Origin: an uncultured Ruaniaceae bacterium
GTDB taxonomy: Bacteria > Actinomycetota > Actinomycetes > Actinomycetales > Beutenbergiaceae
Assembly: GCA_938004115.1 (NCBI GenBank)
Contig: CALKWS010000082.1
Location: 1-14,222 of the forward strand
DNA length: 14,222 nt
Direction: 5' to 3'
The position numbers were made by a program, and so were the translations under genes. The notes beneath the pieces are model-generated. The model made no database searches. It saw nothing but the letters and a program-made list of their open reading frames with translations, and was not told the origin of the DNA. The stretch's first letter is position 1; the number at the start of each line of letters is the position of its first letter. Shown one piece after another: positions 1 to 8,003 of the stretch.

Positions 1-195
1 GACGACGAGCAGACCGATGCCGGTGATGGCACGGCCGCCGGCACCGGCACGAGTCAGGCCGCACCCGCAGCCGGCGTGCAGGCCCACACCGACACCGCGG
101 ACGGCACTGACGGCGAGGACGACTCGGCTGAGGACGCGGAGGACGCGGACGCGCAGGAGCACGCATCTGCCGACCACGCCGTGGGCCGTGCCTGA
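1..195 (+). CDS. C-terminal end of an unidentified protein (5' partial)
   Basis: Frame 1 is open from the first base to a TGA at 193-195 and gives the last 64 residues of a protein whose start lies outside the window. The visible part is low-complexity, rich in Asp, Glu, Ala, Gly and Thr. It has acidic runs such as EDDSAEDAEDADAQE at about residues 39-53 and no hydrophobic segment, so it looks like a disordered acidic tail. The stop overlaps the proposed GTG start of tag by 8 bases, which suggests translational coupling and one transcript. In some actinobacteria tag follows a DivIVA-domain or similar gene, but nothing here identifies the protein. Function unknown. Confidence 0.7.
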   Translation, partial: DDEQTDAGDGTAAGTGTSQAAPAAGVQAHTDTADGTDGEDDSAEDAEDADAQEHASADHAVGRA

Positions 196-784
196 CCTGC
201 ACGTCGGCCCCGACGGCCTCGCGCGGCCGGCCTGGGCCGCGTCGGATGACCTGCTGCGCACCTATTACGACACCGAGTGGGGAATGCCGGTCCGCGACGA
301 GCGCGGCATGTACGAACGCCTCACGCTGGAGACCTTCCAGGCCGGCCTGTCCTGGGCGCTGATCCTGCGCAAACGCCCGGCCTTCCGCGAGGCGTTCTGT
401 GACTTCGACCCGGACAAGGTCGCCGCGTTCACCGACCAGGACGTGGCACGGTTGCTCGCCGATGACCGGATCGTGCGTAACCGGGCGAAGATCGCCGCTG
501 CGGTCACCAACGCACGGGCCACGATCGACTTGCGGGCGGAGGGAGGCCTGGCCGAGTTCATCTGGTCCTTCCGACCCCGGAGCACGCCGACGCCGCGGAC
601 CATGCGTGAGGTGCCCACCCAGTCCCCCGAGTCCAAGGCGCTGGCTGCCGCGCTGCGGTCCAAGGGATTCACCTTCGTCGGTCCCACGACCATGTTCGCG
701 CTGATGGAAGCGGTCGGCATGGTGGACACCCACCTGATGGGCTCTCACCGGCGCGGAAGCTCCGGCATCTGGACCACCGGGTAA
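188..784 (+). CDS. tag: DNA-3-methyladenine glycosylase I (Tag)
   Basis: Removes 3-methyladenine from alkylated DNA as the first step of base excision repair in the cytoplasm. The 198-residue protein matches the full length of the Tag family. YYDTEWG (26-32), LETFQAGLSW (47-56), a central FDPDKVAAFTDQDV stretch, EFIWSF and KGFTFVGPTTMF are all in the family order. Tyr26, Glu48 and Trp56 line up with the E. coli base-pocket residues Tyr16, Glu38 and Trp46. The open frame extends upstream to an ATG at 17, but that part is an Arg/Pro-rich shadow of the preceding gene. GTG 188 gives the family N-terminus and overlaps the upstream stop, so it is preferred; no strong Shine-Dalgarno precedes it. Three of the four zinc-snap ligands of E. 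coli Tag appear replaced (Cys4 region, His17 to Tyr27, Cys179 to Ser); only the late His in VDTHLMGS remains. Confidence 0.93.
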   Translation: MPDLHVGPDGLARPAWAASDDLLRTYYDTEWGMPVRDERGMYERLTLETFQAGLSWALILRKRPAFREAFCDFDPDKVAAFTDQDVARLLADDRIVRNRAKIAAAVTNARATIDLRAEGGLAEFIWSFRPRSTPTPRTMREVPTQSPESKALAAALRSKGFTFVGPTTMFALMEAVGMVDTHLMGSHRRGSSGIWTTG

Positions 785-832
785 GCGCAACGCCCGCCGG
801 ACCCGCCGGCCGCCGGAGCGTGGTGTGTCAGG

Positions 833-1558
833 ATGGACCGGATGACCGCCCGTGTTCTCGCCATCCTGAACCATCCGGATTCCGGTCTCGGTCGTTACCG
901 GGACTGGCTCGCCGACGCCGGCGTGGAGGTCACCCTGCAGCCCGGTGCCGAGGGGCTGCCGGCGGACCTCGACGGCGTGGACGGGCTGGTGATGCTCGGT
1001 GGCGGGCTGATGCCCGACGACGACGAGAAGGCACCCTGGCTACCGCAGGAGCGTCGTCTCACCGCGGCCGCTCTGGAAGACCGGGTGCCGGTCCTGGGCA
1101 TCTGTCTGGGCGGGCAACTCCTGGCGATGGTGGGCGGCGGCCAGGTGCGGGCCGATCACGGCGTGGTGGAGCGCGGTGCCACCCAGATCCACCTGACCGA
1201 CGCCGCCGACGGGGACGGGCTGCTCGGGGGCCTGCCCGCACGCTTCTACGCGATCGAGAACCACCGGGATGCCATCACCGCTCTCCCGCCGCAGGCGGTA
1301 CACCTGGCATATTCGGACGACTGTCCGCATCAGGCGTTCCGCCTGGGCCCGGTGGCGTGGGGTCTGCAGTTCCACCCTGAGGCCAGCGCGGAGAACGTCG
1401 CCCGGTGGGACCGGGAGAAGGTCCACGACGATGGGTTCGACCACGATGAGCTCATCCGGTTCGCCCGGTCCGTGGAACCCCAGAGTGCACGGGCCTGCCG
1501 CGCGATAGCCGAGGCGTTCGCGGCGGCCGTCCTGGACTATGCCAGAGCGCCTTCGTGA
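833..1558 (+). CDS. class I glutamine amidotransferase (GuaA/GATase1-like)
   Basis: A 241-residue stand-alone class I glutamine amidotransferase domain. The nucleophile elbow is GICLGGQ with Cys91, and the catalytic dyad is His181 and Glu183 in QFHPEAS. GLVMLGGG at 51-58 forms the usual oxyanion-strand region. Proteins of this type hydrolyse glutamine and pass ammonia to a partner, or act as gamma-glutamyl hydrolases. No synthetase domain is fused and no partner gene is adjacent, so the substrate cannot be named. Two ATG codons compete for the start, 833 and 842. AGGA at 830-833 sits about 8 bases before 842, while GGAG at 815-818 is rather far from 833, so the protein may begin at MTARVLAIL. 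The 3' end overlaps the convergent dipeptidase gene by 22 bp. Confidence 0.88.
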   Translation: MDRMTARVLAILNHPDSGLGRYRDWLADAGVEVTLQPGAEGLPADLDGVDGLVMLGGGLMPDDDEKAPWLPQERRLTAAALEDRVPVLGICLGGQLLAMVGGGQVRADHGVVERGATQIHLTDAADGDGLLGGLPARFYAIENHRDAITALPPQAVHLAYSDDCPHQAFRLGPVAWGLQFHPEASAENVARWDREKVHDDGFDHDELIRFARSVEPQSARACRAIAEAFAAAVLDYARAPS

Positions 1559-2613
1559 TCCTCATCGCGCACGAACGCCCGATGGGCGCCGTCGTTGTCA
1601 GCCAGCACCCGCAGCACGTTGCGGAACCCGAGTTTCTCCAGGTCTTCCTGCGCCCACCCCCTGGCGCGTAGTTCCGCCATGAGGCTGGGATACCCGGCCA
1701 CGTCCTCGAGCCCGGCGGGCATCGGGCCCGCCCCGTCGAAATCCCCGCCCAGGCCCACGTGATCCACGCCGGCTACATCGCGTACGTGCTCGACGTGGTC
1801 GGCGACGCAAGCCACGTCGACCGGCGGTGCGCTGCCGGTGGCGCCGTCGCGTTCCCAGTGCCAGTACTCGGCCGAGAGGAACGCGGGTACGAACGTCACC
1901 ATCTGCACACCGCCGTTGGCGGCCAGTGCGGCGGTCACATCGTCCGGGACGTTCCTGGGGTGCGGATTGAGCGCGTAGCAGGAGGAATGGGAGAACATCA
2001 CCGGCAACCGGGTGGCCTCCAGCGCGTGCCGCATCGTGGCCGGTGCGACGTGGGAGAGGTCCACCACCATGCCGATGTCGTTCATCTCGCGGATCAGCCG
2101 CCGGCCCCGTCGGCTCAAGCCGCCGTGCCTCGGTGTGTCCGTGGCCGAATCCGCCCACGTGGTGTTGTAGTTCCACGTCAACGTTAGGTAACGCGCGCCC
2201 AGCCGGGCGTACTGCCGAAGCACCGGGAGGGAGTCGGCCATCTGGTGGCCGCCCTCGATGCCGAGCAGGCTGGCGATCCGGTCCGCCTCGATCGCCGTTC
2301 GGACGTCGTCGGCGGTCCGGGAGAACGCCAGGGTCTGCGGGTAGGTGCGGACCATCCGATGGATCAGGTCGAGCTGCTCCATCGTGGCCTTGACCGCTTC
2401 GGCGCCGCTGAACTCATGGGGCAGCCAGGCCGACCAGAACTGTCCGGCCACCCCGCCCCGGCGCAACCTGGGTAGATCGGTCTGGAACTGCTCCTGGTGA
2501 CGGTCCAGCCCGGCCACGCTCCCGTCACGTTCGCTGCGGCACTTCCAGGGCAGATCGTTGTGCCCGTCGATGACGGGGATGGCCGACGGCGCGTTGTGGC
2601 GGTGCGCCGTCAC
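1537..2613 (-). CDS. membrane-dipeptidase family (peptidase M19) dipeptidase
   Basis: A binuclear zinc dipeptidase of the renal dipeptidase family, expected to hydrolyse dipeptides, often with loose stereospecificity. The 358-residue protein keeps all metal ligands: His18 and Asp20 in DGHNDLPW, the bridging Glu120 in GIEGGH, His188 in VVDLSHV and His209 in FSHSS. The 21-residue spacing of the last two equals that in the human enzyme. VGLGGDFDG near the C-terminus is the conserved active-site Asp segment. There is no signal peptide or lipobox, so it is probably cytoplasmic, unlike the mammalian GPI-anchored form. The GTG start at 2613 shares GTGA with the stop of the universal stress gene upstream, implying coupled translation. 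Its stop lies inside the convergent amidotransferase gene. Confidence 0.93.
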   Translation of the reverse strand: MTAHRHNAPSAIPVIDGHNDLPWKCRSERDGSVAGLDRHQEQFQTDLPRLRRGGVAGQFWSAWLPHEFSGAEAVKATMEQLDLIHRMVRTYPQTLAFSRTADDVRTAIEADRIASLLGIEGGHQMADSLPVLRQYARLGARYLTLTWNYNTTWADSATDTPRHGGLSRRGRRLIREMNDIGMVVDLSHVAPATMRHALEATRLPVMFSHSSCYALNPHPRNVPDDVTAALAANGGVQMVTFVPAFLSAEYWHWERDGATGSAPPVDVACVADHVEHVRDVAGVDHVGLGGDFDGAGPMPAGLEDVAGYPSLMAELRARGWAQEDLEKLGFRNVLRVLADNDGAHRAFVRDEDHEGALA

Positions 2614-3473
2614 TTGCGCCGGTTGCCCACGACGGCGACCGGGCAGGGTGCGTGGTGCAGCACCCCGTGGCTGACCGACCCCAGCAGCAGCGACCGCGCG
2701 ACGCCGCGGCCGCGGTTACCCACGACGAGCAGATCGGCACGTTGGGCGGCGAGCCGGAGCGCACCGGCCGGGTGGCCCTTGAGGGCCTTCAGGTCCACCT
2801 CGACCTCGGGGAATTTCTCCCGGAGCGGTTTCACCTCTTCGGCCATGAGTTGTTCGGTCGCGCGGGTGGCGTGCAGCATCCACTCCCCGTACCCCCCGGC
2901 CGGTCCGTAGAACTCGGGGTGTTCCAGCACTCGCACCGCGCTCAACCGCGCCTTGCGGACGTCGGCCTCCTCGAAGGCGTACCGAAGGGCGTGCTCGGAT
3001 TGTTCCGAGCCGTCGATGCCTACCACCACCTCCCCGTAGATGGTCTCGCTCGGACCCGGGATCACCACCACGGGGGCCTTGGACCGGGTGGTCAGCCGTA
3101 AGCTGGTCGACCCGAGGACCAGACCGGAGAATCCGCCCCGTCCGCGGCTGCCGGTGACGATGATGTGGGCGGTATCGGACTCCTTGGCGAGCGTTTCCAC
3201 CACGTCGCCGCTGGGGTGGCGGGTGACGATCTCCAGGTCCGGGTACCCCTGCTTGGCGATATCGGCCCCGTTCTGCAGCATCTGCGCGGACATGTCCTCC
3301 TGGGCCTTGCGGACCTCGCGGCTGATGCCGAAGGGGTCGCTCCAGGGTTCCCGCACGGACACGATCCGCAACCGGGTGCTCAACCGGTCCGCCTCCCGGG
3401 CTGCCCAGAGGACGGCGTCCTCGGCATGTGAGGAGCCGTCGGTGGCAACGACTACGTCCTTGGTGGTGTTCAC
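2610..3473 (-). CDS. universal stress protein, tandem UspA domains
   Basis: A 287-residue protein with two UspA domains, about residues 5-140 and 146-284. Each has the ATP-binding pattern G-2x-G-9x-G-S/T: Gly108/Gly111/Gly121-Ser in the first and Gly252/Gly255/Gly265-Ser in the second. Each also has an early acidic residue (VVATDGSS, VVGIDGSE). Tandem ATP-binding USPs are common in actinobacteria, where several respond to hypoxia, stationary phase or nutrient stress; the exact role is not predictable. The GTG start at 3473 is preceded by AAGGAG with a 6-base spacer, a good ribosome site. I see no DosR-type palindrome in the 95 bp upstream. It is the first gene of a probable two-gene unit with the dipeptidase. 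Confidence 0.94.
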   Translation of the reverse strand: MNTTKDVVVATDGSSHAEDAVLWAAREADRLSTRLRIVSVREPWSDPFGISREVRKAQEDMSAQMLQNGADIAKQGYPDLEIVTRHPSGDVVETLAKESDTAHIIVTGSRGRGGFSGLVLGSTSLRLTTRSKAPVVVIPGPSETIYGEVVVGIDGSEQSEHALRYAFEEADVRKARLSAVRVLEHPEFYGPAGGYGEWMLHATRATEQLMAEEVKPLREKFPEVEVDLKALKGHPAGALRLAAQRADLLVVGNRGRGVARSLLLGSVSHGVLHHAPCPVAVVGNRRK

Positions 3474-3568
3474 GTACTACTCCTTCGTCTGGCGTCGGCA
3501 ACTTTGCACCGGTGATGTGGCGTGATCGATCGCGCAGGAACCCGGCCCACCTTCAACGTACCGCCTCG

Positions 3569-4117
3569 CTACCGCAGTTGGAGCGTGGTCAGGCAGGTGG
3601 GGTCCTGTGCACCGGTGCCGATCGTCGTGGTTGCCGAGCGGCCCTCGTGCTCCACCTCCAGGGTCGCGGTGATGTCCCGCGGCAACCACACCCCGATGAA
3701 CCCGTTGTCGAAGGTGGTGCGGGCCTCATCGACCAGGACCTCGCCATGGGTGTCGGTGATGCGGATGTGCATGGCGGTGTTCGGCAGTTCGCCCTGACAG
3801 GTGGTCAGGGAGTGGTAGAAGCAGTCGTGGGTGCGCTCCACGTACGGAGCGAAGGCCAGGTAGAACTCATCGTCCGGGATTTCCTGGCGGTCCTCCGTGA
3901 CGCCGTCGGACACCACCAGCTCGGCCGGCCGGACCGAGGCCACCAGGTCCGTGGGACGCTGTGGCCCGGGGAGCCGGTCCAGGTGGTCGATGAGCGTACG
4001 GGTGTCGAACTCGGCGAGGTCGCCGCTCAACGGCGTTCCGGTCCCGCTCTCCTGCGTTGGTGCGCAGCCGGCCACCACCAGTACCACTGCGATCAGCGCG
4101 AACAGCAAACGTCTCAT
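3569..4117 (-). CDS. cueP: CueP-family copper-binding lipoprotein
   Basis: A 182-residue exported lipoprotein: a short positive N-terminus, a hydrophobic helix at 4-16 and the lipobox VAGC with Cys18 as the lipidated residue. The mature part carries the CueP signature: DLVASVRP (57-64), FAPYVERTHDC (89-99), HSLTTCQGEL (102-111), FDNGFIGVWLP (136-146) and a C-terminal TGAQDPTC. The three mature cysteines are Cys99, Cys107 and Cys175; their spacing of 8 and 68 matches the conserved cysteines I recall for Salmonella CueP. There CueP stores copper in the periplasm and reduces Cu(II), helping supply CuZn superoxide dismutase. Here it would sit on the outer face of the membrane. No copper ATPase, CsoR, multicopper oxidase or sod gene lies nearby. 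The start ATG has no obvious Shine-Dalgarno. Confidence 0.9.
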   Translation of the reverse strand: MRRLLFALIAVVLVVAGCAPTQESGTGTPLSGDLAEFDTRTLIDHLDRLPGPQRPTDLVASVRPAELVVSDGVTEDRQEIPDDEFYLAFAPYVERTHDCFYHSLTTCQGELPNTAMHIRITDTHGEVLVDEARTTFDNGFIGVWLPRDITATLEVEHEGRSATTTIGTGAQDPTCLTTLQLR

Positions 4118-4246
4118 ACCGTTGACGGTAGGTGCCCGTCGCGGGTTCCCTGCAGGACCTAGGACCTAATCGTCTCGCGGCGGTGGCCGACCTGGCAGTA
4201 CTGCTCCGGGTGCGCCGGGGCCCGTTGCGCCTCAGAATGAGTCGCG
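4118..4246. promoter_or_regulatory. divergent intergenic region between cueP and the methyltransferase gene
   Basis: This 129-bp gap must hold the promoters of both divergent genes. It contains a perfect tandem repeat AGGACCT/AGGACCT at 4154-4167. It also has a small inverted repeat ACCGT-TG-ACGGT at 4118-4129, directly before the cueP start codon. I cannot assign clear -35/-10 boxes or a CsoR/CueR operator by eye. That these repeats are regulatory is inference from position only. Confidence 0.35.
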
Positions 4247-5026
4247 ATGAGTGAACGCCATGACGAGTTCTGGAACCAACGGCTCGCGCAGGACTGGTCC
4301 GAGTCCGGGGTCGGCTACCGGGCGCTGGGCCGGCCGTTCAACACGTGGATGTACCGGGTGCGGCGGCAGGTGTTCGCGCGTGAGGCGGCCCGGGTGGGCC
4401 CGGGACCGCAGACCAGCGTGCTCGATATCGGCTCGGGTACCGGCCTGTATCTGGACTGGTGGCGGGCCGCCGGTGCCGGACAGGTCACCGGGTCGGACCT
4501 CACCCCGGCCGCGGTGGAGAACCTACGGGCGCATTTCGCTCCGGTGCGGATCGAGCAACTCGACATCACGGCGGGTGTGCCGTTCCCTCCCGGGGCGTTC
4601 GACGTCGTCTCGTGTATGGACGTGTTGTTCCATATCGCCGACGATGCGCTGTACCACAGCGCGCTCGGCAATATCGCCGCCCTGTTGCGTCCCGGGGGCA
4701 CCTTCGTGTTCACGGAGAACTTCCTCAACCGTCCCTCCGACCGCAGCGACCATCAGGTGAACCGCACGCTGGAGTGGATCACCGATGCGCTCGCCGAGCA
4801 CGGCCTGCACCTTCGGCGCCGCGTCCCGATGTTGGTGTTGATGAACGCCCAGGTGGATGCCCCGTGGTGGTGGCGCAAGGGGTGGGGCGGGTTCCTGCGC
4901 GCCGCCACGCTGCACCCGGCCTCCGGGTGGCTGGCCGGCGCCGCGCTGTATCCGATGGAACGAGCCCTGACCGCGGCCCTGTCCGAAGGCCCGACGACGG
5001 AACTCGCCATCGCCGAACGCGTCTAG
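4247..5026 (+). CDS. class I SAM-dependent methyltransferase
   Basis: A 259-residue methyltransferase of the Rossmann class. Motif I is VLDIGSGTG at 58-66, the ribose-binding acid is Asp84 in TGSDLTP, motif II/III is QLDITAGVPF, and the post-motif block is FDVVSCMDVLFHI (118-130) followed by LLRPGGTFVF. The N-terminus HDEFWNQRLAQDW is the cap helix often seen in methyltransferases acting on small or lipid-linked substrates. The C-terminal 60 residues are Trp-rich (APWWWRKGWGG) with a weakly hydrophobic helix, so membrane association is possible. The substrate is not identifiable, and neither neighbour is linked to a pathway. ATG 4247 begins the conserved region directly; the ribosome site is weak. 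It is transcribed divergently from cueP and convergently with icd. Confidence 0.87.
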   Translation: MSERHDEFWNQRLAQDWSESGVGYRALGRPFNTWMYRVRRQVFAREAARVGPGPQTSVLDIGSGTGLYLDWWRAAGAGQVTGSDLTPAAVENLRAHFAPVRIEQLDITAGVPFPPGAFDVVSCMDVLFHIADDALYHSALGNIAALLRPGGTFVFTENFLNRPSDRSDHQVNRTLEWITDALAEHGLHLRRRVPMLVLMNAQVDAPWWWRKGWGGFLRAATLHPASGWLAGAALYPMERALTAALSEGPTTELAIAERV

Positions 5027-5055
5027 CGCCGGCCGCAGCGGCCACGATCTGGCCG

Positions 5056-5087
5056 GCTCCGGCCCGGGCGGGGACCCGGGCCGGAGC
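5056..5087. terminator. GC-rich hairpin between convergent genes, probable bidirectional terminator
   Basis: A perfect 13-bp stem, GCTCCGGCCCGGG (5056-5068) with its complement at 5075-5087, closes a 6-base loop. It lies between the methyltransferase stop (5026) and the icd stop (5105). A second small hairpin, GGCAC/GTGCC with loop GGCG, follows at 5089-5102. There is no T-run, as is usual for actinobacterial hairpin terminators. Confidence 0.7.
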
Positions 5088-5104
5088 GGGCACGGCGGTG
5101 CCGG

Positions 5105-7327
<2,223 letters not shown>

Positions 7328-7365
7328 GAAGTATCTTCCGTCCCGGGGTCGACGATGAATTGTTC

Positions 7366-7379
7366 GATATCAAGATATC
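7366..7379. promoter_or_regulatory. GATATC-AA-GATATC inverted repeat upstream of icd
   Basis: GATATC (7366-7371) and GATATC (7374-7379) are separated by AA. Because each half is itself palindromic, the 14-mer is both a direct and an inverted repeat. A third GATATC occurs at 7502-7507. Such AT-rich 6-mers stand out in this GC-rich DNA. It lies 39 bp upstream of the icd start codon, a usual place for a promoter or operator. No regulator is assigned. Confidence 0.4.
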
Positions 7380-7600
7380 CCGTCCGTCACCCTCCCCACG
7401 CGGGGCGGCGCCCGCGGAAGGATCCATACGGCCCGGGCATCCGCTCCGGCGACCGTCGAAGGGCGGGCCCGGGGCACCCCCACCGGTCACAACTCCATAA
7501 CGATATCGCCCGCACGTCCCCCGGCGTGATGCGGCCGGCGATGCGGGTGCCGGTCCGGCACGGTTGGGGGCCGTCGCACGGGTTCTATGCCTGCATCGGC

Positions 7601-7623
7601 ACCGTCGCACGCAAGTGCACGGT
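7601..7623. other. short stem-loop with a GCAA tetraloop
   Basis: ACCGT (7601-7605) pairs with ACGGT (7619-7623) and GCAC (7607-7610) with GTGC (7615-7618). One bulged C separates the two helices, and the loop GCAA is a stable GNRA tetraloop when read as plus-strand RNA. The sequence CAATGTTT follows. It might be part of a small RNA or a terminator; nothing shows it is transcribed. Confidence 0.35.
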
Positions 7624-7848
7624 CAATGTTTCGCGTGTTGGTGCGGTCCGCGCGGCGAGAGCGGCGACGGGCCGGCGATAACGCGCCAAGGCCGTGCCGG
7701 TTGATTGCATCATAGCCGCCATGGTTTGGTATGAGACTCGTCACGGTGCGTGTGCTGGGGTCGCACATCCACCGGCAGCGTCGTGACGACGGGTCCGTGC
7801 GGGACCTATGTCAGAATGGAGGACGTTGTCTACACAGCGGAGCGGGCC

Positions 7849-7895
7849 GGGAAGCGCAACGCGCGAACGCCGCTGGCGTTTGCGCCCGTGTTCCC
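7849..7895 (+). other. extended leader hairpin upstream of the osmolyte-transporter operon
   Basis: Three nested helices can form: GGGAA (7849-7853) with TTCCC (7891-7895), GCGCAA (7854-7859) with TTGCGC (7880-7885), and ACGCC (7867-7871) with GGCGT (7875-7879) over the loop GCT. The element ends about 108 bp before the GTG start at 8004, so it would lie in the 5' leader if the promoter is upstream. It does not show the conserved blocks of the ydaO (c-di-AMP) riboswitch that I looked for. Function unknown. Confidence 0.4.
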
Positions 7896-8003
7896 GTGCG
7901 AATCGCGCCAGGTCGGCCTCGACCCACCCGGCGCCGGCTTCCGACACATCTCCCTTAGCCCCAAAGGCAGGTTCGGCCTGCTAGGAACCCGGAGTCGTAC
8001 TCA

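Larger units (their letters stand above)
7328..8003. other. 676-bp intergenic region without a convincing gene
   Basis: This gap separates the divergent icd and osmolyte-transporter operon. Short frames exist (for example 7487-7768 minus and 7750-8016 plus), but their products are Arg/Pro/Gly-rich, match no family I know and have no good ribosome sites. The region holds the GATATC repeats near icd and a GNRA-loop hairpin at 7601-7623. It also contains a repeated CCGTCGCACG (7571-7580 and 7602-7611), a long hairpin at 7849-7895 and a small GCAGG/CCTGC hairpin at 7967-7981. Both promoters must lie here; I could not place -35/-10 boxes with confidence. No tRNA or known riboswitch was recognised. 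Confidence 0.6.

Noticed and set aside
17..187. N-terminal extension of tag from the ATG at 17
   Set aside because: It translates to Arg/Pro/Thr-rich sequence unlike any Tag, while frame 1 over the same bases gives a coherent acidic tail with a stop that overlaps the GTG at 188.
3520..3535. Small GATCGATC-centred hairpin between cueP and the stress-protein gene
   Set aside because: Six pairs including a G-T wobble over a four-base loop. A palindrome this short is expected by chance and is not enough for a terminator.
7699..7735. SigB-like or sigma-70-like promoter (TTGATT, GGTATG)
   Set aside because: The candidate boxes are 23 or more bases apart, outside the range for either promoter type.
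7840..8000. ydaO-type (cyclic-di-AMP) riboswitch before the osmolyte operon
   Set aside because: Position and gene type fit, but the conserved blocks I know for this class (such as the GCUAACC segment and the GGGGACCCA region) are not present.
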